In this document: positions 42,726 to 52,500 of the stretch, one piece after another
How the letters are laid out: every line of letters begins with the position of its first letter
Position numbering within the stretch: position 1 is the first letter of the stretch
From: Paludisphaera borealis
Lineage (GTDB): Bacteria; Planctomycetota; Planctomycetia; Isosphaerales; Isosphaeraceae
Assembly: GCF_001956985.1 (NCBI RefSeq)
Contig: NZ_CP019082.1
Coordinates: forward strand, 1,116,001 to 1,180,000
DNA length: 64,000 nucleotides
Direction of reading: 5' to 3'
Translations under genes and position numbers: made by a program
Notes under the pieces: generated by a model
Told to the model about the DNA's origin: nothing
The model's database searches: none
The model's input: only the letters and a program-made list of their open reading frames with translations

Positions 42726-43108
42726 GCTCCGTTCTCCAGCTTCCGTGCGCACTGAATGCAATGGCGAGCATACGGCAGGGCCGCGAGGCGCTGCTTCGCG
42801 ATCGGCTCGCCGCATTCGCTGCAAGATCCGTACTTGCCTTGCTCGATCCGTCCCAGCGCCTCGTTGATCAGATCCAGCGTTCCTTGTTCGTTCTCGATCA
42901 ATCCCAGCGTGAATTCCTGGTCGTAGTTCTCGGTCCCCACGTCGGCCATGTGGAGCGGGACGTTGGAGAGGTTGCCCGAGCTTTCCGCGAGGTTCCGTCG
43001 CAGCGCTTCGTCGGTCATCTGGTTGAGGTCGCCTCGAAGCCTGGAGCGAAGGTCGCGCAAGACGTTGCGGTACGAGTCGAGTTCTTCCGATTTGAGGCTG
43101 GCGGCCAT
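42722..43108 (-). CDS. TraR/DksA-family zinc finger protein
   Basis: A 128-residue protein with an N-terminal coiled-coil (SYRNVLRDLRSRLRGDLNQM) and the C4 zinc finger YGSCSECGEPI...ARHCIQCARK at its end. DksA proteins bind the RNA polymerase secondary channel and work with ppGpp; short relatives may have other roles. It is followed by lspA with a 4-bp overlap. A possible alternative name is dksA, but the acidic coiled-coil tip (the DxxDxA motif) is not evident, so I leave the symbol empty. Confidence 0.88.
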   Translation of the reverse strand: MAASLKSEELDSYRNVLRDLRSRLRGDLNQMTDEALRRNLAESSGNLSNVPLHMADVGTENYDQEFTLGLIENEQGTLDLINEALGRIEQGKYGSCSECGEPIAKQRLAALPYARHCIQCARKLENGA

Positions 43109-43471
43109 GGCGACCTCACCCTTCCATTCCGTCCGGAGAAGTTACGTGCGAACGCGGGTCGACGCTCGTCCACGCCGCGATTCCGCCACTTCGGAAAAGA
43201 CCATTGCAACGGCCGGACCGGCAGGCCGCATCCGGCTTGGCATCGCCGAAAGCTCGGCGAACAGCTTATCCAGACTACACCGAGCGAGGAGCCTAAGACC
43301 ACCCCTAAGTTCGATTCAATCGCCCCACGCCGACCTCGGCTCCGCCGCTCGCTCGGCGACGGGCGGTTTGCCGGACTTCGGCGATCGGTTACGATCGATG
43401 GCGCGCTCCCGCCGAGTCGATGCTGGTCGCGTCGTACCTGATTTCCCACTCACGGTCGAGACCCCAACGTT
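43109..43471. other. Divergent intergenic region
   Basis: This 363-bp region separates the DksA-like start (minus) from the epimerase start (plus). It should contain both promoters. No gene or strong secondary structure was recognised. Confidence 0.45.
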
Positions 43472-44518
43472 ATGAGCACCGCCAGCCCCAAAACGATCTT
43501 CGTCACCGGAGCCACCGGCCTGGTCGGAGGCCATGTGGTCGAGGAGGCCCTGAGCCGCGGCTTCCGCGTCCGGGCTTTGGTCCGCGCCAGCAGCGACATC
43601 CGCAAGCTCGATGAATGGGGCGTCGAGAAGATCGTCGGCGACCTCGAAGACCGGGCCGCGCTCGCCCGAGGGGTCGCGGGCACCGACTGGGTCTTCAACT
43701 GCGCCGCGAAGGTGGGCGACTGGGGGACGCTGGAGGAGTTCCGCCGGCTGAACGTCGACGCCCTGCGACTGTTGCTCGACGCCGCCGCCGACGCCAAGGT
43801 CGAGAAGTTCGTCCACGTCAGTTCGCTCGGCGTGTACGAGGGCCGCGATCATCACGGCACCGACGAGACGACGCCCCCCGCGGCCGACTCGCTCGACGCC
43901 TACACGCGGTCCAAGACCGAGGCCGAGGCGCTCGCCCTGAAGTACTTTCAGGAGCGCGGGCTGCCGGTGGTGGTCGTCCGTCCCGGCTTCATCTACGGCG
44001 AGCGCGACCGCACCGTCCTGCCCAAGCTCTTGACGAACCTGCGGCGCGGGACGTTCGCGTACTTCGGCTCGGGCGAGCAGGCGCTCAACTGCATCTACGT
44101 CAAGAATCTGGTTCACGGCCTGTTCCTGGCCGCCGAGAACCCCCAGGCGGTCGGCCAGGTGTTCAACCTGACCGACGGCGAGCCGATCAGCAAGCGGCGG
44201 TTCATCGGCCGGGTTGCCGAGCTTGCGGGGCTCCCCGCGCCGACGCGGAAGATCCCCCTGCGGCTGGCCAAGTTCCTGGCCACCCTGGTGGAAGGCGGCG
44301 CCAAACTCCGGGGTGCCAAGAACGCGCCGATCATCAACAAGGCCCGCTACAAGTTCCTCGGCTTGAACCTCGACTACTCGATCGACAAGGCGCGGAGGGT
44401 GCTGGGCTATCAGCCCCCTTTCCGGTTCGACGAAGCGATCGAACGCGCCATGGCCGAGCATTCTCGCGCCCCGGTCCAGGGCGAATCCGTCGCGGCCGCC
44501 GCGTCCGACCGGAGCTGA
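43472..44518 (+). CDS. NAD-dependent epimerase/dehydratase family protein
   Basis: A 348-residue short-chain dehydrogenase of the extended type. The Rossmann glycine motif is FVTGATGLVGGHV (residues 10-22). The catalytic pair is Tyr144 and Lys148 in DAYTRSKTEAE, with Ser in HVSSLGVYEG upstream. RPGFIYGERDRTVLPKLL is the typical substrate-side block. The closest group is 3-beta-hydroxysteroid/sterol-type dehydrogenases and sugar epimerases; the substrate is not decidable here. The PfpI gene follows 52 bp downstream on the same strand. Confidence 0.85.
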   Translation: MSTASPKTIFVTGATGLVGGHVVEEALSRGFRVRALVRASSDIRKLDEWGVEKIVGDLEDRAALARGVAGTDWVFNCAAKVGDWGTLEEFRRLNVDALRLLLDAAADAKVEKFVHVSSLGVYEGRDHHGTDETTPPAADSLDAYTRSKTEAEALALKYFQERGLPVVVVRPGFIYGERDRTVLPKLLTNLRRGTFAYFGSGEQALNCIYVKNLVHGLFLAAENPQAVGQVFNLTDGEPISKRRFIGRVAELAGLPAPTRKIPLRLAKFLATLVEGGAKLRGAKNAPIINKARYKFLGLNLDYSIDKARRVLGYQPPFRFDEAIERAMAEHSRAPVQGESVAAAASDRS

Positions 44519-44570
44519 CGCTCCGACCGATGCGAGGCGAACGCGACATTATTTTTTTGGAGCATTGGAT

Positions 44571-45101
44571 ATGAGCAATCTTGCAGGCAAGACCGCGGCG
44601 GTCCTGGTCGAGAAGTTTTACGAAGATCTCGAGCTCTGGTACCCGGTGATGCGGCTTCGCGAGGCGGGCTTCGACGTCAAGATCGTAGGTCCCAAGGCCG
44701 GCGAGACGTACGCCTCGAAGCACGGCTACCCCGCCAAGTCGGACGTGGCGGCGGCCGACGTTCGGGCCGAGGACCTCGACCTGGTCGTGATCCCCGGCGG
44801 CTACTCGCCCGACCACATGAGGCGCACGCCGGCCATGGTCGAGCTGGTCGCGAAGGCGGCGAGCCTCGGCAAAGTCGTCGCGGCGATCTGCCACGGCCCC
44901 TGGATGCTCTGCTCGGCCCGCTGCATCAAGGGACGCAACATCACCGGCTTCTTCGCCATCCGCGACGACGTCGAGAACGCCGGCGGCGTCTGGCAGGACG
45001 GCGCCTGCGTCCGCGACGGCAACATCGTCACCAGCCGCACCCCCGACGACCTGCCGGCCTTCATGCAGGGCATTCTGGCCACGGTCGCCGATCGGCCCTG
45101 A
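44571..45101 (+). CDS. DJ-1/PfpI family protein
   Basis: A 176-residue protein. ATG 44571 has GGAG 8 bases upstream. The nucleophile elbow AAICHGPWML gives Cys107 and His108, and LEKFYEDLELWYP carries the conserved Glu region near residue 20. Family members act as glyoxalase III/deglycases, chaperones or proteases against protein damage. The length is normal. It converges on xylA, with a strong hairpin between. Confidence 0.9.
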   Translation: MSNLAGKTAAVLVEKFYEDLELWYPVMRLREAGFDVKIVGPKAGETYASKHGYPAKSDVAAADVRAEDLDLVVIPGGYSPDHMRRTPAMVELVAKAASLGKVVAAICHGPWMLCSARCIKGRNITGFFAIRDDVENAGGVWQDGACVRDGNIVTSRTPDDLPAFMQGILATVADRP

Positions 45102-45128
45102 TCCAGACCTCCGCCCCTATTCGAAACG

Positions 45129-45169
45129 AACAGGGCGTCCCGAAGACTCGATCCTCGGGACGCCCTGTT
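45129..45169. terminator. Strong bidirectional hairpin terminator
   Basis: A perfect 15-bp stem (45129-45143 with 45155-45169; left arm AACAGGGCGTCCCGA) has an 11-nt loop. It sits between convergent PfpI and xylA, 28 bp past the first stop and 24 bp past the second. No long T-run follows, but the location and stability make a two-way terminator likely. Confidence 0.7.
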
Positions 45170-45192
45170 GAAATTCGCCTACGTCGCCTTGT

Positions 45193-46506
45193 TCAAATGA
45201 AGTCGTTGAACAGGTTTTCGAGCATCTCCTGGCGGCCGCTGACGTTCCGCGCGGCGTCGCCCTTGGGAAGAATGTAGGCTTCGAGGTCGCTGAAGCTCGC
45301 CTGCCTCGATTCCACCCGGTGGCCGAGGGCGCAGTCCCAGCTCGCGTAGCGGTTCTTGATGAAATCCTGCCAGCGGCCGTCGTCGAGGATCGCCTGGGCG
45401 ATCTTGAGCCCGCGGGCGAACGCGTCCATCCCGCCGATATGAGCGTAGAACAGGTCGATCGGCTCGAAGCTCTCGCGGCGCACCTTGGCGTCGAAGTTGA
45501 CGCCGCCGGTGGAGAACCCCCCCATCTGGAGGATGCAGAGCATGCACTGGGCCGTCAGGTAGATGTTGGTGGGGAACTGGTCGGTGTCCCATCCCAGCAA
45601 GGGGTCGCCGGTGTTGGCGTCGATCGAGCCGAGCGCGCCGGAGCCGATGGCGGCCTCCATCTCGTGCATCATCTCGTGACCGGCCAGGGTGGCGTGGTTG
45701 GTCTCAAGGTTGAGCTTGAAGTGGGGCAGCAGGTCGTAGGTGCGGAGGAAGTTCAGGCAGGCCGCCGCGTCCGAGTCGTACTGGTGCTTGGTGGGCTCTT
45801 TGGGCTTGGGCTCGATGTAGAACGCGCCGTTGAAGCCGATCTGCTTCTTGTAGTCGACCGCCATGTGGAGGAACCGACCCAGGTGATCGAGTTCGCGCTT
45901 CATATCGGTGTTGAGCAGGGTCGAGTAGCCTTCGCGACCCCCCCAGAACGTGTACCCCGCGCCCCCGAGGTCGAGGGTGACTTCCATGGCCTTCTTGACC
46001 TGGGCGGCGGCGAAGGCGAAGACGTCGAAATTCGGGCTCGTCGCCGCGCCGTGCATGTAGCGGGGGTTGGAGAACAGGTTGGCCGTCCCCCAGAGCAGGT
46101 TGACGCCGGTTCGCGCCTGCTCGTCCTTGAGGACCTTGACGACCTCGTCGAGATTGGCGTGGCTCTCCTTGAGCGTGCGGCCCTCGGGTGCCACGTCGCG
46201 GTCGTGGAACGCGTAGAACGGAGCGCCGATCTTCTCGAAGAACTCGAAAGCCGCCTTGGCTTTGCGCTGGGCGTTGGCGACCGAGTTGCTGCCGTCGTCC
46301 CAGGGACGCTGGGCCGTGCCGGCGCCGAATGGGTCCGAGAGCGGGTTGGAGAACGTGTGCCAGTAGACGACGGAGAAGCGGAGATGCTCCTTCATCGTCT
46401 TCTCCCCGACCGTCTCGTCGGGGTTGTAATGCTTGAACTCTAGCGGATTGCGCGACTTCGGTCCACCGTACTGGATCTTCGGGACTTCAGGGAAATACGC
46501 GGTCAT
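45193..46506 (-). CDS. xylA: Xylose isomerase
   Basis: A 437-residue TIM-barrel enzyme converting xylose to xylulose (and glucose to fructose). The class II start is evident ([20 protein letters not shown]). The active-site blocks are [29 protein letters not shown] (metal Glu region), [16 protein letters not shown] and the second metal block [16 protein letters not shown]. The length and start match the ~440-residue type. No xylulokinase or xylose regulator is adjacent, so it may stand alone. Confidence 0.96.
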   Translation of the reverse strand: MTAYFPEVPKIQYGGPKSRNPLEFKHYNPDETVGEKTMKEHLRFSVVYWHTFSNPLSDPFGAGTAQRPWDDGSNSVANAQRKAKAAFEFFEKIGAPFYAFHDRDVAPEGRTLKESHANLDEVVKVLKDEQARTGVNLLWGTANLFSNPRYMHGAATSPNFDVFAFAAAQVKKAMEVTLDLGGAGYTFWGGREGYSTLLNTDMKRELDHLGRFLHMAVDYKKQIGFNGAFYIEPKPKEPTKHQYDSDAAACLNFLRTYDLLPHFKLNLETNHATLAGHEMMHEMEAAIGSGALGSIDANTGDPLLGWDTDQFPTNIYLTAQCMLCILQMGGFSTGGVNFDAKVRRESFEPIDLFYAHIGGMDAFARGLKIAQAILDDGRWQDFIKNRYASWDCALGHRVESRQASFSDLEAYILPKGDAARNVSGRQEMLENLFNDFI

Positions 46507-46752
46507 GAGCTCGTCTCGCCCTTCGCGTCAGACGGACTTTGGAACAGAATCGACGGTACAACTCTAAAGCGAGCGGCGAACCTGGACAACCCCCACCCGT
46601 GCCGGGCCCCATGACGATGGGGGCGAGCATCGACCCCCGTTTCACCGAGCCGACACTGGGGAATCGCGTCCTTCGCCGAGCACGACTTGCGAGACTCACG
46701 ACGAGACGCTACAGTATTCTCCAGGTCGCGACTCCCCCGTCGCAACCACGCC

Positions 46753-46825
46753 GGGCGGCTAACTCAGTGGTTAGAGTGCCATCCTCACACGGTGGAAGTC
46801 ATTGGTTCAAATCCAATGCCGCCCA
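46753..46825 (+). tRNA. tRNA-Val (anticodon CAC)
   Basis: A complete 73-nt cloverleaf. The acceptor stem GGGCGGC (46753-46759) pairs with GCCGCCC (46818-46824), with discriminator A. D stem ACTC/GAGT and the T arm ATTGG-TTCAAAT-CCAAT are all intact. The anticodon loop is CTCACAC, giving CAC, which reads the GUG valine codon. The 3' CCA is not encoded. It lies just upstream of the RND efflux region. Confidence 0.95.
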
Positions 46826-47410
46826 TTTTCGAAGCCTTGCACGACAACGGGTTGCGACGAGAAACAGGCCGACGTTTCTTGCTGTAATCGAGCTAGTCGC
46901 AATTCTATCGGGTTCCATTGCCCGGTCACGGCCACGCTCTCCTTAGGGACGGCGTGGCCGACTTCGTTTCGTCGTCGAGACTCCTGACGAAATCCACCAG
47001 CGTAACGATGCGCCGGCGTCACGACCGCCTTTCCAAGGGCGAGTCCGAGTCTGTCGGTCCGACCTCGGTATGAACGGCTGAGCTTCTCCCCCGTCAAACC
47101 GGACTGCTTGCAGTTTCCGGAGCCGCTTGATGGCGGGACAGGATGGTCGCAAGGCGGATGACACGGTCGAGCGGGCTCGAAGGTTCTTCGCCCACGAAAC
47201 TGGAGTGCATCTCTACGAGACGTCGCCGCCATGATCGCTTGAACCCTCCGATTCGTCGCGATTTCACGGTGCCCACGCGCCTCTCCCGCCGAGGAACGCC
47301 TCGGGCTTCTGATCCTCCATCGGCCGCCTCCGGTCTTCGAGGTCGCGGACTTGACGATTGACGTCGATATGCCTAAGATCCTTTAATCTTTCACCGGACT
47401 CGGAGCCCGA
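46826..47410. other. Intergenic region after tRNA-Val
   Basis: This 585-bp region has only short overlapping open frames of uneven composition. One minus-strand frame includes GQWNPIELRL, faintly like the C-terminal block of some transposases, but nothing around it supports a gene. I see no clear feature here. Confidence 0.4.
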
Positions 47411-47800
47411 ATGACGATGACTGGACGCTTCGTCGATAATGGTATTCGCATCCTGGCGGCCGCAGCGCTGCTGGCGGTGATGTTTTCACCGATCCGGCCC
47501 ACCAAGGCATCCCACACAGCCCCCTCTCCCAACTCTCTCTCTCGCAACTTCGCGATCTTCAAGTTTGAGCACAGCAGCCATTTTGCGATATCGGCCCACC
47601 CCTCCTTCAGAGAGGCGGACTCCCTCCAGTCCGATCGCGAGGACGAGGACGAACTGGATGCCGATATCGAGGATGAACTGACCCTGACATCCCCGCCGGC
47701 TTCTGTGTCCTTCAACGTACTCCCCTCTCCCTGTCCCGAGCCTCGCTTCGAACTGGTAAGCTTCGCTGTCGCGCTTACGGCCCGACCGCTCCGCTGCTGA
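47411..47800 (+). CDS. Small exported protein of unknown function
   Basis: A 129-residue frame with a plausible signal peptide (GIRILAAAALLAVMFSPIRP) and GGAG 5 bases before ATG 47411. After the signal, a short segment around LSRNFAIFKFEHSSHF is followed by an acidic stretch (DREDEDELDADIEDE) and a Pro/Ser/Ala tail. No family is recognised. It lies 400 bp upstream of the RND adaptor on the same strand. It may be part of that locus or a chance frame. Confidence 0.45.
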   Translation: MTMTGRFVDNGIRILAAAALLAVMFSPIRPTKASHTAPSPNSLSRNFAIFKFEHSSHFAISAHPSFREADSLQSDREDEDELDADIEDELTLTSPPASVSFNVLPSPCPEPRFELVSFAVALTARPLRC

Positions 47801-48200
47801 GTCCGTCGCCCCGGCCGTCGTCCGCGTCGCGCGGGCGCGATCCATGGGGTGGGCCGAGCGTTTTCATCGGGCCCGTGATGGGGCCCGGCCATTGCCCCGA
47901 TGGACTGAGCCCCGTCGTCGCCGACGCCCCGGTTCCCGTACGATCGGCCTCGTCGAGGGGCGTCCCGGCGCGGAAGGCGCGCCGATCTCCCTCCCGCGGG
48001 GCCCCGCCGTAGAAACTCCCTCTCCCAGGTCCCGAGCCCGTCGACTGCCGGCCACGAGCCCCGGGCGATCGCCGTGCGCCCTTGATCCAGAGGTGTGCAG
48101 GTCTACCAGACGATTTGATGCTCGTGAATTCCCCTGTTTCTTTCGAAAACTCTCGAGTGGATGTCGACCGGCCGCGAGCCGGCCAGGAGAAATAACGGCC
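47801..48200. other. Non-coding gap upstream of the RND adaptor
   Basis: A 400-bp stretch. The adaptor frame is open through most of it, but the translation is Arg/Pro-rich and unlike any adaptor N-terminus. A promoter or leader for the RND genes is expected here; none could be located by eye. Confidence 0.4.
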
Positions 48201-49445
48201 ATGAATCCCTTCGTCTTTGCCATGCGGCGACCCTTCACAACCCTCATGCTGCTCGTCGCGCTTGCAGGTGGCGGCGTCCTCGGGTTGTCGGAATTGGGGG
48301 TCGATATCTTTCCGCCGCCCATCACGCGTAACATTCACGTCTGTCTTGATTACATGGGCGCGGGGGCCAAGCTGACGAAAGCGTACGTCGTCGGCCGGGT
48401 TGAGTCGTACTTTCACAAGCACGAGGAGCAGCCCCACCAGGAACACCACAAGATCGTGGTCACCACCCCCAAGGCCAAGGACGTCATCCTCACCCAGCGA
48501 TATGTCTGCCAGATCCACTCGCAGCGCCACACCGAGATCAGTGCCCTGGAGAGCGGCTATCTCGAGTCCATCTCGGTCAAGGAGGGGCAGGCGGTAAAGA
48601 AGGGTGATCTGCTGTTCAAGATCAAGCCGGTCCTGTACCAGGCGAGGCTGGACGCGGAGGTGGCCGAGGCTGACCTCGCGCAACTGGAATTCAAATACAC
48701 CAAGAAGTTGTCCGAGGACAATGTGGTCTCCCCGAATGAGGTGGCGCTGCTCCAGGCCAAACTGGCCAAGGCCCAGGCCAAGGCGAGTCTGGCGAGGGCC
48801 GAGTTGAACTTTACGAATGTCGTAGCACCTTTCGACGGCATCGTCGACCACCAGCACGAGCAATTGGGCAGCCTGATCAAGGAGGGGGACGTCCTCACGA
48901 CCCTGTCCGACAACAGCTTGATGTGGGTTTATTTCAACGTACCAGAGGCCGACTACCTCGAATACATGGCCGGCCTGGGTCAGAACAAGGATGATCGGAA
49001 GATCGAACTCTTGTTGGCCGGCGGCAACAAGTTCAAGGAAGTCGGCAAGATCGGCGCGATCGAGGCCAAGTTCAACAACGAGACCGGGAACATCGCCTTC
49101 CGCGCGGATTTTCCGAACCCGGACCGTCTGCTGCGTCACGGCCAGACCGGCACCGTGTTGATCAACCGAGTGATGAAGGACGCCATCGTCATCCCTCAGC
49201 GGGCGCATTTCGAGGTTCTCGACAAGCTGTACGTTTACGTCGTTGGCAAGGATGACGTGGTGCATCAGCGCGAGATCGCGATCCAGAACGAAATGGATGA
49301 CATCTATGTAGTCAAGAGCGGACTCGGCGTGGACGACAAGATCGTTCTCGAGGGGATCCAACAGGTTCGCGATGGCGAGAAAGTCGAATACGAGTTTAGC
49401 ACCCCGGAATTGGTTATGGCGCATCTAAAAAACAAGGCGGAGTAA
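48201..49445 (+). CDS. RND efflux periplasmic adaptor with pump-like N-terminus
   Basis: A predicted 414-residue membrane-fusion protein from ATG 48201 with AGGAGA 10 bases upstream. From about residue 70 it is a standard adaptor: lipoyl half-motif ISALESGYLESISVKEGQAV, alpha-hairpin with QLEFKYTKKLSEDNVVSPNE, second lipoyl half FTNVVAPFDGIVD, and a beta-barrel and membrane-proximal domain after it. It should bridge the inner-membrane pump and the outer-membrane factor. The first ~65 residues (MNPFVFAMRRPFTTLMLLVA then VDIFPPPITRNI) instead match the N-terminal helix of RND pumps. The pump gene follows 78 bp downstream. Confidence 0.88.
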   Translation: MNPFVFAMRRPFTTLMLLVALAGGGVLGLSELGVDIFPPPITRNIHVCLDYMGAGAKLTKAYVVGRVESYFHKHEEQPHQEHHKIVVTTPKAKDVILTQRYVCQIHSQRHTEISALESGYLESISVKEGQAVKKGDLLFKIKPVLYQARLDAEVAEADLAQLEFKYTKKLSEDNVVSPNEVALLQAKLAKAQAKASLARAELNFTNVVAPFDGIVDHQHEQLGSLIKEGDVLTTLSDNSLMWVYFNVPEADYLEYMAGLGQNKDDRKIELLLAGGNKFKEVGKIGAIEAKFNNETGNIAFRADFPNPDRLLRHGQTGTVLINRVMKDAIVIPQRAHFEVLDKLYVYVVGKDDVVHQREIAIQNEMDDIYVVKSGLGVDDKIVLEGIQQVRDGEKVEYEFSTPELVMAHLKNKAE

Positions 49446-49452
49446 CGCCGGC

Positions 49453-49506
49453 TTCCCGGTACTGAGACCAAGCCAACCAGTTTCCCGGCACTGAAACCAA
49501 CTTAAC
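49453..49506 (+). repeat. Short imperfect direct repeat between adaptor and pump
   Basis: Two ~25-nt units with a 29-bp period begin TTCCCGGTACTGAGACCAAG (49453) and TTCCCGGCACTGAAACCAAC (49482), matching at about 20 of 25 positions. They lie in the 78-bp adaptor-pump spacer. They could be remnants of a small duplication or a regulator site; the function is unknown. Confidence 0.5.
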
Positions 49507-49523
49507 TCGATTATCTCAGAACT

Positions 49524-52500
49524 ATGTTCGCAAAAATCCTCTATAGACCGGCGTTGGCGATCGTGATCTCCGTGATCATCTTGTTTCTGGGGGGGCTGGC
49601 GATCAAAACGCTGCCGATCTCCCAGTTCCCCTCCGTCGCGCCGCCGAGCGTGGTGGTCACGGTTGCTTATCCCGGCGCCAGCGCCGCAGTGCTGGTCGAC
49701 TCGGTTCTGATTATCCTGGAGCAGGCCATCAACGGCGTCCAGGACATGCGTTACATGGCCTCCGCCGCCACCAGCGCCGGCGAGGCGACGATCATGATCG
49801 TCTTCGAGCCGGGCACGGACCCGAATGTGGCGGTCTTGAACGTGAACAACCGGATCAACATGGTGAAAAACCGACTCCCTCCCCTGGTGGAGCGGGAGGG
49901 AATCGTCGTCATGCAGATGATGACGAGCATGCTGATGTATGTGAACGTCTTCAGTACGCAGAAGAGCGTCGACCAGAACTTCCTTTACAACTACGCGTTC
50001 GTCAACATCCTGCCCGAGATCAAGCGGGTCCGGGGCGTCGGCACCGCCACGATTCTCGGCAGCCGTCAGTATTCCATGCGGGTCTGGCTGGATCTCGACC
50101 GCATGCGCGCCTACAACCTGTCCTCCGAGGACGTCATGACGGCTCTGGGAAAACAGAGCATGATCGGCTCGCCCGGGCGACTCGGCCAGGCGACCGGCAG
50201 GACGTCGCAAACGGTCGAGTACGTCCTGACCTGGGTGGGACGCTACAACAAGACGGAGCAGTATGAAAACATCATTCTCAAGGCGAATCCTAGTGGAGAG
50301 ATCCTGCGGCTCAAGGACGTCGCCAAAATCGAGCTGAGCGCCTCGTACTACAACCTCTATTCGGACATCGACGGCCTTCCGTCTGCTGCCATCGTCCTCA
50401 AGCAAACGCCCGGATCCAACGCCGCCACCGTCATCGAGGAGGTCAAGGAGAAGCTCAAGGAGATGAAGGCGGAGTCGTTCCCTCCCGGCATGGACTTCGC
50501 GGTCACCTACGACGTCTCCGCGTTCCTGGAGGCCTCCATTGAGAAGGTGCTCCACACCCTGTTCGAGGCTTTCGTGTTGGTGGCCCTGGTGGTCTTCATG
50601 TTCCTCGGTGATTGGCGGTCCACGCTGATACCGACCCTGGCGGTTCCGGTGTCCTTGATCGGGACCTTCTTCTTCATGCTGATGTTCGGTCTATCGATCA
50701 ACCTGATCACGCTCTTCGCGCTGGTGCTGGCGATCGGCGTGGTGGTCGACGACGCGATCGTGGTGGTCGAGGCGGTGCATGCCAAGATGGCCGAGAAACA
50801 CCTCTCGCCCTATCGGGCGACCATGGAGGTCGTCCACGAGATCAGCGGCGCGATCATCGCCATCACCCTGGTCATGACGGCGGTCTTCATTCCGGTGACC
50901 TTCATGACCGGGCCGGTCGGCGTCTTCTACCGCCAGTTCGGTCTCACGATGGCCACGTCCATCGTCCTCTCCGGCGTCGTGGCCCTGACGCTCACGCCGG
51001 TTCTCTGTGCGATGCTCCTCAAGCCCCACACGAACCACGTGAAGAAGCGCGGGCCGCTGGCCATGCTGCTGCATGTCTTTGACCGTGGGGTCGAGAAGGT
51101 CACGGGCGGTTACGCCGCAGTCCTGCGCCGCATCGTCACGCGCCGCGCGTTCACCATGTTCGTCATCATGGGCTTCAGTACCGGCATTTACCTCGTAAAC
51201 ACGCAGCTCTCGACTGGCTTCATCCCGCTCGAGGACCAGGGCATGATCTATGGGATCATCCAGACGCCTCCGGGCTCGACCCTCGAGTACACCAACTCCA
51301 AGGCCCACGAACTACAGCAGATCGCCAAGGACATCGAAGGAGTCAACTCGGTCTCCTCGTTGGCCGGTTACGAGGTTCTGACCGAGGGGCGGGGCTCGAA
51401 CGCGGGGACCTGTCTCATCAATTTGAAGCCCTGGGCCGAGCGCAAGATGACCTCGCGCCAGATCATTGAGAAGCTCGACGAAAGAGGCCGCGCGATATCC
51501 AACGTCAAGCTCGAGTTCTTCGAGCCGCCCGCGGTTCCTGGATTTGGCGCGGCCGGGGGGTTCTCCACGCGCGTCCTCGACAAGACGAACACGAACGACT
51601 ACAAGCGGCTCGGAGAAGTGACCGCGAAGTTCATGGCCGCCCTGTCGAAGCGGAAGGAGGTGAAGGGCCTGTTCACCTTCTTCGCCAGCAACTACCCGCA
51701 GTATGAACTGGTCATCAACAACGACGTGGCCATGCAGAAGGGGGTGTCGATCGGGACCGCGATGGACAACCTATCGGTCGTCGTAGGCAGCACCTGGGAG
51801 CAAGGCTTCATCCTCTTCGGCCAGTTCTTCAAGGTCTTCGTCCAGGCCGCGCCGGAGTTCCGGCGGTTCCCCGAGGACTTGGAGAAAATGTTCGTCAAGA
51901 ACGATCGTGGGGAAATGGTCCCCTATTCCGCGTTCATGACGATCAAGAAGCAGCAGGGCCTGAACGAGATCAACCGCTACAACCTGTATCCCTCGGCCGC
52001 CATTCAAGGTGCGCCGGCGGCAGGCTACAGCAGCGGTCAAGCCATCAAGGCGATCGAGGAGGTCGCCGCCGAGACTCTGCCCCCCGGTTACGACATCGGC
52101 TGGGAAGGCCTTTCATATGACGAGGCGAATAAGGGGAACCTGGCTGTTTATATCTTCCTGATCGTCGTCGTCTTCGTCTATCTGGTGCTGGTCGGGCAAT
52201 ACGAGAGTTTCATGCTGCCGCTGGCCGTGATCCTGTCGCTGCCGGTCGGGCTCTTCGGGACCTTCCTGCTCCTGAAGATCATGGGGTTGTCCAACGACGT
52301 CTACGCCCAGATCGGACTGGTCATGCTGGTCGGTCTGCTCGGCAAGAACGCGATCTTGATCGTCGAATTCGCGGTGCAGCGGCGCCAGGAGGGCCTGAGC
52401 CTGAAAGAGGCCGCCATCGAAGGTGGAAAACTGCGATTCCGGCCGATTCTGATGACCTCCTTCGCCTTCATCGCCGGTCTCCTTCCGTTGGTCTATGCCA

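Noticed and set aside
43498-44518. Considered as a UDP-galactose 4-epimerase
   Set aside because: Glycine and YxxxK motifs are shared by the whole extended SDR family; nothing specific to GalE is visible.
46807-47232. Minus-strand frame with GQWNPIELRL, like a transposase C-terminal block
   Set aside because: Only a ten-residue resemblance, and the frame runs into the tRNA; nothing else supports an insertion sequence.
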